DNA of 64,000 nucleotides from Cladorhizidae sp. MBARI D1340-BT2 (GCA_028752905.1 JAQNBH010000002.1:19581041-19645040); one strand, 5' to 3'. Counted from the first letter of the stretch, positions 1-13,600 are shown. Notes: generated by a model not told the origin, from the sequence alone. Numbers and translations: made by a program.

Positions 1-1474
1 ACATGATTGGTTAGTTCTGGTGTTACACCAAGTAACTTCTTGTCCATGGGTGCTGGATGATAAAATTTTAAAAATAAATGAAACACGGATTCACCAATGT
101 AAACAACAAACATTTTACAGGACCCTTTACCTGTTAATATATTTAGACAACAAATATTTTAAAGGACCCTTTACCTATTAATATAATGAATATAGCGTGT
201 GTTTTTTAATTTGGTATATAGTTCATTATATTAATAGGTAAAGGGTGGATGTTTGTGACGTGCATCGATTTCTTCATTTAATGAACCCTCTGTTAAGATA
301 GTAGAAACATTGGCCTCATTATTCAATTTAAATTTACTCACCTGATATAGCTTCCGCCTGATATGTCTTCGTTTAGGTAGTTATATAATTATATGATATT
401 GTAATGTTTTGTAGCATTATATCAAGTTCAAGGGTAGTAACCCGTTCACCAGGTGATCACCATCCCCTCTCTTTAGGAGAGTGTGGCTAGCTAACAAAGG
501 AACTTGCCAGGCACTTTATGTATATTAGCTGTGCCCATCTTATGTGCAGTGCAGGAAATTACAGTTGGACATTTGACAGTTTACAATATCAATAATATCT
601 CTGTCAAAATAGCCGAGCAACACTAACCAATGCTCTAGAATATGTAATGTGCACAACCACAAAGATATTTGGGCATCAGATCCCCAAACCTTTGACACCG
701 ACTGTAATGGGGAAGAGGTGAAGCTGTTACAGGATGACTGACTCAATCTGTTGCTCATTATAGAGTTTTATTCTGTTTGCACTCATTACTTGATGATTTA
801 AGTTGTACATGTAAGATGCAATTAAAAAAAGTTTAATGCGAGATCTAAGGCTGATTATGGCAAGAATAATATATTTGGACAAATTCAAACAAAAGATTTT
901 GATTGTAATTTCCTGCCCTCTATGTGTGTGGGCATATAATATATATGTAATGTATGTATATATATATTCCTCTTGTGGATGAGATAACTACAGACCTGAA
1001 GTAGATTATACTAGAGAACAGAAGTGGATAGAGCTAAGGGTAGGCAATGCCATGAAAGGATGGTACTCCACAAATCTTCTAGCTATGACAGCAGCTAGTT
1101 TAATTAGTTAGCTTATTCCCCGCAGTGTCTAGAATGTAATACTTGGTTAGCACTCTCATCTCCCCTAGCTCTGACCTATGGACATGGCACAAGTTTAAGA
1201 TCTATTTAATGCACACTTACATAATTCTATTCTAACTGTTCTGAATGGACTTGATACACAGCTGGAAGTAGATTGGATCTATGCAGATTGGGACCTAATC
1301 CAAATTCAGTGTGGTTGTGTCCAATGAGCATGTAGTGCATGTCAAACCTATGTAGTGTGGACAGGCCTTAAGGTTAATTACTGAAAACTAAAGATACCTG
1401 TCAATTCACAGAATTATGAGTATGTTTGTTACCTGCAGGAACTTATAAACTGATGTGTTGATTGTTCTCTACAG
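1..1474. other. Non-coding stretch upstream of the ankyrin exon, with one hairpin repeat
   Basis: No coding exon is supported. Positions 166-194 and 217-246 are near-perfect inverted arms (about 28 bp, spacer about 22 bp) built on ACCCTTTACCTATTAATATA. An imperfect direct copy of the left arm lies just upstream at about 105-150. An (AT)n tract lies near 938-967. The hairpin resembles a small MITE or a foldback end, but no flanking duplication is clear. Confidence 0.5.
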
Positions 1475-2102
1475 TCTGACCATTCTGCTCAGCAAGAAGC
1501 CCTCTCAGGTGTCTGTGAAAACACTCGCCAGCCGACTAAAAGTATATCACACAACAAGGCATGTGCAGGAGACCTTCCAGGAATACTGTTTGCCATGAAG
1601 ATTGAAGGATATAATCCTCTGGACAGAGATGAAGATGGCTATAATGCCTTGCACTGTGCAGCTCTCGGGGGATACGTGTCTGTGGTGAAGTTTTTCCTGG
1701 AGGATTTGAACTTTGACCCAACACTTGCTACTACAGATGGCAGTACAATTCTTCACCTAGCTGCTTGGTGTGGTCATCTGGAGCTGGTGCGATACCTCTT
1801 GGAGGAGCGGCAGCTTGGAGCTCAGATTGCTGATGTCAGAGGATGCACTCCATTGCATTACGCATGCGGCTTGAGCACTAACCTTAGCAGTGCAAATAGA
1901 GGGAATGAGACAAACAAACATATTGATGTCATCAAGTATCTTGTGGAAGAGCATAGCTGTGACCCACTGTTCCAAGATGAAGACCAACGAACTCCATTAC
2001 ATATTGCCTCAAGGAAGGGTCACTTGGAAATTCTCCGATACTTCACTACAGTCCAATTCCATGATCCATGTATGAAAGGTGTTCACTCTGCTGCTCTAAA
2101 GG
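1475..2102 (+). CDS. Ankyrin-repeat protein, internal exon
   Basis: One frame is open from a splice acceptor (TTCTCTACAG ending at 1474) to a donor (GG|GTAAGA, GT at 2103), giving about 209 codons without a stop. From about codon 49 it encodes successive ankyrin repeats. Visible signatures are GYNALHCAALGGYVSVVKFF, STILHLAAWCGHLELVRYLL, CTPLHYACG followed by a longer linker and IDVIKYLVEE, and RTPLHIASRKGHLEILRYF. The T/ALH..A...GH.E.V.YL consensus is clear in each. Ankyrin repeats bind other proteins; the partner is unknown. A shorter ATG-initiated frame begins at 1595, but the frame continues upstream to the acceptor, so 1595 is not the likely start. No further exons could be joined with certainty. 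Many invertebrate ankyrin genes are large families, so this could be a paralogue fragment. Confidence 0.8.
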
Positions 2103-3957
2103 GTAAGAGAGAGAGATATGGTCATGATTAAACAAGTGTACAATCATCATTTATAAGGAGGGAGGCTTATTATATACAACATAGCACACCACATGTGAGG
2201 AGGGAGGCTTATCACAACAGCATAGTATAAACCAGTGAGGAATGCAGTGCATTGTTTGGTGAGTGAAAGTGAGGTGGAGTGATAATGAATTAATTTTTGA
2301 CTCGGCCAGAAGTTGTCCTACCAAGGGAGCACTCTTATGTCGACCTGCACTTTTTGAGGCATGCTTCCTACTCTTCCCTTCTCATTTCTTATCCTGGATC
2401 TTTCTTTCTTGTTCTCCTAGGGATGAATAGCTCTTTCCCATAGTTTTTATCTTATAACCATTATTCATAGTTTCGGGAAAACTATTAAGTAGTGATATGT
2501 GGCAGAGCATGTGCATTACTCCATATACTAACTATTACTGCAGATATTAAAGGTCCATGTAGTACAGCAGAAAAGCTCAATTTTCGATATTTTGCAAATA
2601 TCTCAATTGACCTGATTAAGAGTCATTTGCTTCGCTCACTGAATAATTTAATCTAGTCAAGTGGTGGCACTTGGTAAGATTTTATTTCCAAACTTCAATT
2701 AATGTGTTGAATGAATAACTTAAAGGTTGGTTGCTAAGCAGGTTTCTATATATCCGAGGGAGTATTACCCCAGAGCTCTCTGGCCTTGTTCATTTACATG
2801 ACTGGCATTTTTTATTCCCTTTTCAAAACTCTGCATCTGACCAGTCTTCTCCCCAGGGCATTTAAGCGTATTGACCCAATATTCCCTTGAAATTAAAAGC
2901 ATATCGGGCAATACGTCTTACTGTTATGCTATTACAGTTCAAAGTTCATTTTTATCTAATTAATGATGCATAGAATTTTAAATTAGGTATTGTGGGTGTG
3001 GTTGGTGAAGCATTTTCAGCAGTTCTAGCTCCACAGTAGCTTCCTTCTCACATGTGAGATTTGCCGAAGTATCAAGTCAGGTGACAGTATTCTTAGCAGC
3101 TCAAACAAGCCTGGCATTGATCAAAATTGGAAATTGAACTGTCCCTGGATGTTAGAGTTGGAGGATAAGCAAGGTGTGGTGTGGTCCCTCTGCTGAAAAC
3201 ATAATCGTAGTCCTATGAAGCTTGCCATCAGATGAGCAACAAGGATGGACTTGACTCACATAACTTAGTGAAGCATGCAAAGAATCAGTGTCATATCAGG
3301 TAAGCTGACTTGTGCTTGAGTAAATAGTGCAGTGGCTAGGAGACATTATAGCTTAGTCCTGACCTTTCACCCACAGAGGCTCCCTTTTCTCCTCCTCTCT
3401 CTTGGTGTTTTTGAAACCATTTCTTCCAGATTCATCATTGTAACTGTAACATAACAGTTCCTTCACCCATGAAATATTTCAAGAATATTGTATTGATCGT
3501 TTAGGCTTCAGGATAATTTGTAGAATATAATATGTCAATCGTATTATTATGCATGACACTGATTCATAGCTCTTTTACATGTAACAATATTATTTGTCTA
3601 AGTAGAGTGAACCTCCTGCAATCTGTAAACAATAATTATATCGAATACAAGACCAAAAACACACAGACCATCCTAGTTTATTAGTCCTCCTATATTCCTT
3701 AAGAAATCCTGGGTTGAAGAAAGTTGACACAGTTATTTATTTTATTCCAGTATAGCCAATTACCAATAAATCTGACAATACAGCAGAACAGATCTAAGAA
3801 TGGCCTTCATCTCGAGGCACATGACCCCACCCTCCACCCTAGTCTCAGTATACCCACATCCTCTAATGAGCATAAACAAAACGTACATGGAAAAGGAGTC
3901 TGCTAAAATTTTATTGACCATTTTGTTCTGACTTGACTCAATTTTTGTATTATTTCT
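2103..3957. other. Non-coding, intron-like sequence
   Basis: No frame of protein-like composition is seen. There is a short direct duplication around GGAGGGAGGCTTAT (about 2157 and 2200). The stretch follows the donor of the ankyrin exon and may be intron. Confidence 0.4.
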
Positions 3958-5010
3958 TGACCAAGACAGATATCTGTAGATCATGTGTGCAACTACACAT
4001 GTTTGAAGAGACTGACCAAGATAGATATCTGTAGATCATGTGTACAACTACACATGTTTGAAGATACTGGCCAAGATAGATATCTGTAGATCATGTGTAC
4101 AACTACACATGTTTGAAGATACTGGCCAAGATAGATATCTGTAGATCATGTGTACAACTACACATGTTTGAAGATACTGGCCAAGATCGATATCTGTAGA
4201 TCATGTTGCAACTACACATGTTTGAAGATACAGGCCAAGATAGATATCTGTAGATCATGTCTGCAACTACACATGTTTGAACATACTGACCAAGATAGAT
4301 ATCTGTAGATCATGTGTGCAACTACACATGTTTGAAGATACTGTACAAGATAGATATCCGTAGATCATGTGTGCAACTACACATGTTTGAAGATACTGGC
4401 CAAGATAGATATCTGTAGATCATGTGTGCAACTACACATGTTTGAAGATACTGACCAAGATAGATATCTGTAGATCATGTGTGCAACTACACATGTTTGA
4501 AGATACTGGCCAAGATAGATATCTGTAGATCATGTGTGCAACTACACATGTTTGAAGATACTGACCAAGATAGATATCTGTAGATCATGTGTACAACTAC
4601 ACATGTTTGAAGATACTGGCCAAGATAGATATCTGTAGATCATGTGTGCAACTACACATGTTTGAAGATACTGGCCAAGATAGATATCTGTAGATCATGT
4701 GTACAACTACACATGTTTGAAGATACTGGCCAAGATAGATATCTGTAGATCATGTGTGCAACTGCACATGTTTGAAGATACTGGCCAAGATAGATATCTG
4801 TAGATCATGTGTGCAGCTACACATGTTTGAAGATACTGGCCAAGATAGATATCTGTAGATCATGTGTGCAACTACACATGTTTGAAGATACTGGCCAAGA
4901 TAGATATCTGTAGATCATGTGTGCAACTACACATCTTTGAAGATACTAGCCAAGATGGATATCTGTAGAGCATGTGTACAACTACACATGTTTGAAGATA
5001 GTGACTAGGC
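3958..5010. repeat. 55-bp satellite array, about 19 copies
   Basis: The AGATATCT of successive units is 55 bp apart (for example 4021, 4076, 4131). Units differ by only a few bases, mainly GTGTGCAAC versus GTGTACAAC. Each unit contains the 8-bp palindrome AGATATCT. It also contains an 8-bp stem CATGTGTA with partner TACACATG around a CAAC loop; the G variant keeps a G-T wobble. The first and last units are the most diverged. No coding meaning is apparent. Confidence 0.95.
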
Positions 5011-6067
5011 ACAAACATCAACACTTTTTATGTCTAATGAGACTACCTCCTCCAAAGATAGGTTAATGCAAAAGGAGCTGTAAGCCTACCAGGCTGCAGC
5101 CAGAGCAAATGTGGTGAGGTGGTTCTGGGTGCAAGTTCCCCTGGAAATTATTTAAATCCCTGTGAGCAACTCGTGCATTCTGAGGGGAGCTAAGTGTGAA
5201 CAGATATCGGACATTAGTCTTCATTTACAGAGGGAGTCATCCATTCATTAATTAGAATAGGGAACTTACATGATGCGAAACAAATCATACGTAAAAGCTC
5301 CAATTATGTGCCACTCTAATTATGTGTTTCTTTCTGAGCCTAATTTCTAATGATGTGTCTAGGATATCATCTATAATTTCTATTTTTTGGCATTTCATTT
5401 GTCTAGCTATCTTATCTTTCCATTCAAACCTCGTGATCCATTGTATGGTTATTCGTTCAGGAGTTTTGTTCTTTTGCTTCGAAGTACATCAGTGTATATG
5501 AACTTCTGAAATAGGTGAAAAAGCTATTACTGCTTGAGAACGTAACAATCTTCATGACAGGTGTAGCGTAGCTCAATCTACTCTAGCTGGATTCTGTCCT
5601 GTTATGTTTTGTGCTACTGCTTGCTTCAACAATAGAACAGATTGAAGCTCAGCTCAGCTACCAGAGTACTGTAATTGGACAAGATCATGAAGTAGTTCTT
5701 TAAGTTCTTCTCGATTTACCTAACCATGTGCAGCGACAGAACGTATTGTTCTAAATAGATACTGTCATTTCATTTTGTATTCCTTTGTCACATTCATGGT
5801 TGAACATTTTTTAATTTAAGAATCACAGTAGATTAGTATAATAATTATTGGAGTTTTATGGTAATTTGTCTCATTTGCCTCATGCTGCCTATAGTCCCTC
5901 CACCCTCTAGTTTAGGAAGCACCATATTTACCTTCCCTATCACCTTCCCCTGTTGACAATTTTTTTCAAACAAAGCTCTGTGCAGCATATAATATGTAAC
6001 TGAGACTCCACCCACCTATATGTACAATATGTAATTGAAATCTCTGTATATATGTGCATGTGTGCAG
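5011..6067. other. Non-coding, no features recognised
   Basis: No exon, transposon domain or tandem repeat was identified between the satellite and the small exon at 6068. Confidence 0.4.
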
Positions 6068-6109
6068 AGTTGAACAAATCTGAGGAGAAGACAAGCAAAG
6101 ATGGCACAG
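6068..6109 (+). CDS. Candidate 42-nt micro-exon, paralogue of the exon at 9500
   Basis: The sequence lies between a GTGTGCAG acceptor and a CACAG|GTAAGG donor. Read with two leading bases and one trailing base it encodes LNKSEEKTSKDGT. The same architecture occurs at 9500-9538: same acceptor, same phase, first codon TTG, and a closing ACAG|GTAAGG. That suggests an exon and intron duplication in one gene. The product is unknown, and the short length makes this tentative. Confidence 0.35.
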
Positions 6110-9100
6110 GTAAGGAAGAAGAGGGAAACTGCATTAGACAAGGCTTGGTATATAAAAAGATGAGATTTGTAGAGAGGTTTGCTACGGACAGTGTTAGGTA
6201 AAGCCTGGTTTAGGCTTTTTTTTTATGCCTTTTTTAAAGCCATCACCGAACTTCTGGTTGCTTAGCAGGCCTTGCCTTGGAAAAGTTAACTTCTTGAAAT
6301 CTCTATCTAAACTTTTATACATGTCTAATAATATTTTGATGTCAGTTCTCTCCTCAACCATGTGTAGACCAAGCAAAATATAAGAGAACTAATGCAGATT
6401 ACGCATTGGTATTTTGGCCAGGGGAGGACTATGTATCTATGGTGCTCCCTAAGGGTAGTAGATGATCAGTCATCTATTTAGTGACATGTGTACTGGTAAG
6501 AGAGGGAAGGATATGTCATGAGGGAACCAATTGACTACCGATTGCATGGGAAATAACTTTATTGTGTTTCATTGTTCATCTAATAGAACTGCAGACTTCT
6601 GTGGTTGAGTTGTAGGATAAGTTTGTCCTTGCTGCTCCAATCTACCTACATATCTACCAATCTACCAATACACATACTAGTCCACTTCTCCCTTACATTT
6701 GCCTATTGTTGGGTATTGATCCAGCAACACCATAATGTTTACTCATCCAAACAGCTGTTCTGCAGTACACTTGCATAATTCTAGCATTTCAACGCTTGAC
6801 ACTTGATTAGAACCAGATCCTGGATCACAATATGATGATACAATACGTCGATGGCTGAGTATCATATTATGAACCAGTCTGAAGGCATCCTCTTGCCACA
6901 GATGGAAATTTCAGCTGTTTGGAGTTTCCCAACTTTGACTGCCTTTATGTTTGGCATGATTGTGTACCTATGCAACATTTTTAGTACCTAAAGAGAGCAT
7001 GCAAAGAGATATACATTTTGATCAAGTTGAAAAGGTTTACGTGTGCAGATAATATAGGCTCCAACGTCATAACGACAAGTTTTGTCAAAATGTTAAGAAA
7101 TTGCTTGTTACCCGTTCTAAGATTTCACATAGACACAATCTTTTTTGTTTAAAGAAAATTGAATAATAACACAAATCTTGTATGATAAAATGTTAAATTT
7201 TTAAGGTTCACGAATCATTTGTACGACAGCTCAATTAATGTAGAAATCTTGTATATATGAACTACTAGAGTGAGTACGTACAGCAATAACATTCAATAGC
7301 CAGTTGCTACTGCTTGTAGTTCAACAATCCTTATAATTATGTACGGCAGCAAAAATGTCCATAGATCTCAAGTTGGACTGCATTCATCAGTCCATATAAC
7401 TTCCTTGAACACACAAGCCACCTACCCTGCAAGAAAATGCCACACTCACTCCAACCTTTTCATCCAGAAATGAGGAGAGGTTATTGTAATGACCTTCAAG
7501 TGAAATCAAATGTTTAATTGTCTAAAGCTAGGCTAATACTTTTAACTGTTCCTCATGTCAAGCTGGTCTGTCATGCCCCAAGGTAAACTCCAAGCCACAG
7601 CTAAGGCAAAGCTATGCTCTTAAGCTTACCCTTCAAATTTTAATCATTCAAGCTTTACCTAAGATAAACCCTAAACTCTATGCTAAACCCAGGCTATCAG
7701 TTTAAAGCAGACCAACTAAGCTTAGTAAGCTTTAGAAATAGACGTCTTCCTTTATTTGTTGCCTGATGAGCTTACTGTGGGAGCTACCTCAGAAGGTCTA
7801 CCCTAGAGCAGTCTTACATGAACAAATGCTGCACAGTAAATGTTGAAGCTCCTGTCAGTCTGAACCAGAAGAATGAGCTGATACACAGTTGTTTCATCAT
7901 CCAGCTTCATCTGCTCAACTACTGTTTCTTCGATGGCTCATATTAATACCGACAGCGTTTCTCTGGCAAGGAACTTTTCAAGAAGCATGAGGCTGATGAA
8001 CGATAAGAAAGCCTAAAGAAGCAGGGACATGAAGTTAATTTAACTAGAAGTACAAGGCTTAAAAACGATTCTGCTAAAAAGTGCTAGGAAATTGAAATGC
8101 GTGTAAGTTTGAAATGCAAAAACAAAGTTTGTTAGCTGTTGTAACAGATTTTTCACCGATATCTTTGCTCAGCTCTTTCAAGGCGATGATACAACATCTC
8201 CTTGAAGTGCCAATGGTAAAATAACAACAAAAATGGAACTTTTTCCTGGCACATATTGTACTATATTTCCAGGGATAAAGTCGCACCTGAGTATAAGTCA
8301 CACCCACAAATACATAGAGTGTAAGTCAAATTAAACTCGTTATCTAGTACTGGTTGCTCAATATGCACCGTCCAATAAAAATGTAACAAAAAATGTTAGG
8401 CATTTCCCCCCCTTCTCTCACAAGATGATGCTTGACTGCAGGTGGAGCAGTACTCAGCATCACTCCATCTAAGGATCAATTGGAGCAGCTATAGTCGAAC
8501 TAGCTGATTGATCAGAGTAACTATCGACAGCTGTAAGCTGAATGAACATTCAGTTATTGCCTCCACAGATCTGCCTTTGATTTAAACCTGCTCCTGCAAA
8601 TGTTGCAGCTGAAGAGAGCAGTTCAATTGGAATGATTATTGTTATCACCTCTGCTTATAGCTGCTCTATTGCAGTAGCTCTTGATATCACCATAACTGAC
8701 TGACGCTCAATTCAATAGCTTTCGACATCACTACAGCTCACAGGCTGCTTGACTGGATACTGATTAGCTCTTGGCATTCACAAAGCTAACCTGCTGCTCG
8801 AATGACAAGGTTCTCGACTGGACAGAGCCATAAAATAATTCCTGAACTTAACTTTTAATATTTTTTTAAATTACACACCATTAAAAATAAAAGTCACAGA
8901 GTTCACACACTGAGTGGAATTGCGGGAAACAAATGCTGCAATAGAAACATAAAGTTTATTTTGACTTCTATGGAAGTTGGATCTCTTATTAATTATCAAA
9001 AATATCGAAAGACATAAGCAGCAATAAGCTGTGGATGGCTGTACTCTATGTAGTTATGGCACAACTGAACAGCAGAGTAACTCTGTACACTCTAAGAAGC

Positions 9101-9499
9101 TATGGAACAACTGAGCAGCTGATCTCTTTAGAAGCTATGGCACAACTGAGCAGAAGAGAAATTCTCTAGATGTCAATTTCCATTCTTTTCAGCATAAGAA
9201 GTAACCAGCAGCATGAAGCTAGTGTTGTAGCTCATTTGGTTTTTTGGTTTTAACTGTAGACAGACACTTCTTGATAATATACCTTCAGAATAACTCTAGG
9301 TTTTTGTAGGCTATACCCACTGTTGCATTTGATCATTTGTGCTTAATTGCTTCACCACCACCCAAAAGAAATTTGCAGCTGTTACAGTGACTGATACCAC
9401 AGCAAATATAGTAGTTGCGATGCCACTCACCTATACACGTGCTCAGTATGTAAATAAGCCTATGTTTATGTACGTGTGTTTGTATGCATCTGTGTGCAG
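6110..9499. other. Non-coding, probably intronic
   Basis: No convincing exon was seen. Around 7600-7740 the sequence is rich in TAAGCTTA-type motifs. Three imperfect repeats of an AGCTATGGCACAACTGAGCA phrase occur at about 9050-9150. If the micro-exons at 6068 and 9500 belong to one gene, this is its intron. Confidence 0.35.
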
Positions 9500-9538
9500 A
9501 GTTGAAGATACCGGAGAAGCAGAACAGAGCTCCCACAG
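9500..9538 (+). CDS. Candidate 39-nt exon spliced to the terminal exon at 9687
   Basis: The acceptor is TGTGTGCAG and the donor CCACAG|GTAAGG. It encodes LKIPEKQNRAPT in the phase that joins through a split GGT codon to the exon at 9687. Its length is a multiple of three and its phase equals that of the exon at 6068, as expected for a duplicated symmetric exon. Confidence 0.4.
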
Positions 9539-9686
9539 GTAAGGGATGAAGGGAGGACTCATGGGGCAGGGAAGAAAACTTAGAAGGGGAAAGAGGAGAG
9601 AGTAAGAGGTGTAGAAGATGAGGAGAGAGGGGAAAGGAGTGTGAAATGGAGGAGTGTGAGAAAATATTTCTTATTTCCTCTTGTAG

Positions 9687-9817
9687 GTCTGAAGTTACTT
9701 CCATATATCACCAGGTCAGCAATGAGGAAGGTTACAGATATGCCCTCCATCAAAGATATGATGAGGAGAAGACGGAGGATATACGCAAATATCCTGGACA
9801 TGTCAGACCTGCAATAA
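9687..9817 (+). CDS. Candidate 3'-terminal exon of an unknown basic protein
   Basis: After a pyrimidine-rich acceptor (TTCCTCTTGTAG) the frame matching the exon at 9500 runs 42 codons to TAA. The tail includes LLPYITRSAMRKVTDMPSIK followed by a run of five arginines and IYANILDMSDLQ. The arginine run could be a nuclear localisation or nucleic-acid-binding patch; that is inference. An alternative frame is also open, ending at a weak donor near 9818, so the phase choice rests on the joint with the exon at 9500. It is not recognised as a known family. Confidence 0.4.
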
Positions 9818-10192
9818 GGTATTGATCTTCATCTGGTAGTAACTGACATTTCACTACGTATGTATACATACTATTTAATAGCCAAAAATATTGCCAGATA
9901 AAATATTTCATCATTTAGCTATTGAAGGTATTGGACTTGGCAGTTATGGTAAAGTTGGCATTCCCAGATCCACTCATAGCAAGATCAATCTACTAGTTAT
10001 GAGTGTGGCCACCATGTAGACCATCCTAGAATGCAAGGACATCAGAACAACTAGTTGGCTGAGAGGACACACTATTAGTGAGGCAGTTTGTGAAATAATG
10101 TGGACAGTCTGGTCAAAAGTACCCAATTTTTTGTTGGTTACTTTTGAACTTACAATCATATTTCTGCAACAAATATGACACTTCCAATGCGA
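9818..10192. other. Non-coding downstream flank
   Basis: No exon or repeat was recognised between the candidate terminal exon and the minisatellite beginning near 10193. Confidence 0.35.
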
Positions 10193-10612
10193 ATCTTGGA
10201 CAGTATGAGGCAAGCCTGTGAGTCTTGGACAGGATGATGTAAAGCCTGTGAGTCTAGGATAGGATGTGTAAAGCCTGTGAGTCTGGGATAGGGTGAGGCA
10301 AGCCTGTGTGAAGATAGGATGATGTAAAGCCTGTGTGTCTAGGATAGGGTGAAGAAGCCTGTGTGTCTGGGATAGGATGAGGCAAGCCTTTGTGTCTAGA
10401 ATTGGGCATGTTTAGTCAAGGATAGGGTGAGGCAAGCCTGTGAGTCTAGAATTGGGTGAGGTAAGCATGTTTAGTCAAGGATAGGTTGAGAAACCCGTTA
10501 GTCTGGGATAAGGTGAGGAAAGCCTGTAAGTCTGGGATAGGGGTGAGGCAAGCTCTCTGTCTGGGATAAGGCGAGGAAAGCCCGTGTATCTGGCATAGGG
10601 TGAGGTAATATT
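10193..10612. repeat. Degenerate minisatellite, units of about 30-36 bp
   Basis: About a dozen imperfect copies of a unit built on AAGCCTGTGAGTCTGGGATA followed by GGGTGAGGC. Unit length varies and several copies have internal deletions, so the array is old. There is no coding content. Confidence 0.85.
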
Positions 10613-13600
10613 TACTACCCAGTAACTAAGAGAAACAATATTGAAACCCACACCATTCACAGTTTTGATGACTGACAAAATGACCTGGCAAATAAGTTTG
10701 GTAGAAGTCATTTTTCTGTGACAGGCAGTACTCTAGCCTTGTCTGAAGATACTCTAGCAAGATTGTGGCACTCTTCCTTGGGTGAACCTTTTTATACTAT
10801 TTATTTCCTGCTGGCAATGCCTGCTCAGGCATATCCTGGAACTTTTTTTAAGTTGAAATTATACTTTATGTTATTGGTGGATGCTGCTGCTGAAGAACTA
10901 GCCTCTATTTTGCCACCTCATCATCCATCTCCTCTCACATCACAACCCAATTATCACAGCTCAGCATTATACATTATAAACAAAGTAATATGTAGCAAAA
11001 ATAATCATATTCATAAGTGTGGTACATGTACACAGTTATACAAGAATTCAATAGCACAATGGTGTGTTGTGTACATTGTTATAGTAACACAGTCTGTTTC
11101 CTTTTCTGATACTTGTGTTCAGTTAGTCCTCGTTGTTTAGCAACCTCACTAGTATATCATCCTAGCACACAAGGACATCAAAGCAGATAACTGGAGTATA
11201 ATAATTGCCACTTGCCACAAGGAAATTGGGCAATTTTGTATGGCAGTTATGGACTTTGCCTGTGAATGCATCAATACGACAACATTTCCTGACTTTGGGC
11301 TATTACACATTTATTAATGTGTAGACACACCCACAAAATAAATGCTGTGTGTAATAAACACACCATATATCCTCAATTAGATGGTGCACGTGCTATTATA
11401 TTTCTGTCTTGCTGTGCACGCTATTAGAGGGCACACCCTATTCTTTTAGCATGCAGTATGAGCGCACAGATAATAGATCACCTGATCAGCTATTGTTTGT
11501 GTGACTCTTCACCCTCTACTCAAGTTTGTTCTTCGGTCCAGGTGAGCTTTGTTGCAGTTGAGGGACCCTCACAGGTCTCTCCATGTCTTCAAGGTGGAGT
11601 TGGACTGTCTTCCCAGTGGCTGCTGCACCGTGCATTGCTATGTAATTATAAGTGACCAGAAGAAACTTGGGCATGCATTAGTTCACTTCAGCTAGTAAAT
11701 ACTCCACGAGCTTTTCTAAGGGACAGAGTTATTGAGGGTGTGGTCTAGTTGAGGATATACAATAAGAGGACAGAAATGAAAAGGTCTATCCCAAAAAGTG
11801 TGGACCAGTCATGTGTTATATTGTGCCTTGTCTGTGATAATACCTTATATGTGGGGTGAGGATGATCTTGTTGTCATGGAGATTCCTCTACTGAATGATA
11901 AATTCCCTTGTCATGCCAGCATTCTGTCTGGTCAGACTAAGTGCATCACATGATTAATTATGGGATGTAAAAATCATCCATTGCACATGCTCTTCTCTGC
12001 TATACATGTTGATAAGTTCTTCACATACATAATTATTATTGTCCACCCTTCACAGACTCTGACCTCAGCCATGAGCAGCATCTTCCCTGCACTTCTGCCA
12101 CTGGAGCCAAAACTTGCACCTGTACAAAATGCACCTAAATAAATTACTCTACTTGCAACTAAGTCTGTATAATATGTGTGTGTGTATATATACTTTTTCT
12201 GTTGTTGTAGTTGTTGTTGTTCCCACCCACTTAATTGGCATCTTAATAGATAATTGCATTTTACATGCTGGCAACCAATGCAATACAATTTTGGCACATG
12301 ATGATGTCACTGAATCAATAACTATTACAAACACTCTTTGTTCACTACTGCTGGCTTTGCTGCCTATCTGAGCATGCATAGTTGAACAAGGCATTCTTTC
12401 TACCACACATCACATCCAGCTTGCACCTGTCCATGATAATTAGCATCAGCTTGTGTTAACTTGTAGGTATTGAGAAAATGTTGTTTTCTTCCAGGTGTTG
12501 TGGACATCTAGCAATGTGAGGTGGGCCTCCCCAGTGAGTTTACATCTCCTAGAGCTGAGCATGTATGTTACAATACTCTCAACTGAACTCTCTGGTGATT
12601 AGTAGAATGTGCTCATATTAGGCTTCAATAACATTTTATTCTGTAAGCATTTCCCTCTAAGGCAAGTTGGGTGCAAATTAATCATATTCATAATAATGAA
12701 AAGTGCACTAGATAAGAACCACCAGTAAAGTCATGCACACATATATTGTATGTGCTTAACCTAGTAGCTGAGTACAACCTCGTAAAATACTGTTGATTTA
12801 TGCTGAGTCATTGCTGATGATATGTGACATGCAGAGCTGGCTTTACTAGCATCAGCACAACTATATTGGTAGCTATAAGTTTAGTAAGAGCCAATATGAT
12901 GTGGCAGAATCACTCATTGAACATCAGGTCCTATCTTAACAAATGAATATCTCTGGAGGAAAGTCGTAGCTAAGTAAATGACAATGGTTAGTGGCTTTAA
13001 CTTAGAGTTGTTACGTTCAGAAACACCATAAGTAGCTACTAGTGAATCATTTGGAGGTAATATCTCCAGATCTCATCATCAGATGCTGACAGAGGTGAAT
13101 GTAATGTTCAGCATGAGCTCACAATTCCAACTTCAAGCCAAGCTTAATTACTTCTGGAATCACCTCCGTTATAAATGGTATTGGTAACTTAACCAAGTCT
13201 ATTGTTAAGTAGTGAGTAACCTCTCCAATGACGAGATGTACATATTTCTTTATCATTAGATAGAAACACCTAATATTTTACCATATACTCTATCTTGTGG
13301 TAACAACCTTAATTCCTGGCTTGAATGATATCCCTGGCTATTATAGAGTCTCAAGTTAAATGGTGTATTTTGTGGGCCATGTTCACTTCTAGCACTAAGA
13401 GAAGAGATAAAGGCTTCTTTGTAAATTAGCCTTATTCTCAGTGGAGTATGCTTAGCAATGCCATTAGTAAACACTCTTCACTTCACTATCATGCTGATAT
13501 TTTGAAGAAATGGTGACAGTCCAGCTTCTTGTATTGATATATGGCTGATGGTGCTCTGCAAGTAAGAATGAATGAGAACAAACACATCATTCATCAAACA

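Noticed and set aside
3958..5010. CRISPR array
   Set aside because: The repeats are contiguous 55-bp units with no unique spacers, in a eukaryotic context.
9333..9704. 123-codon minus-strand frame
   Set aside because: It is antisense to the plus-strand exons at 9500 and 9687, Ser/Leu/Pro-rich from purine-rich plus-strand sequence, with no domain.
10718..11140. 140-codon plus-strand frame
   Set aside because: No recognisable domain, no splice sites matching a neighbour, and composition like the surrounding non-coding DNA.
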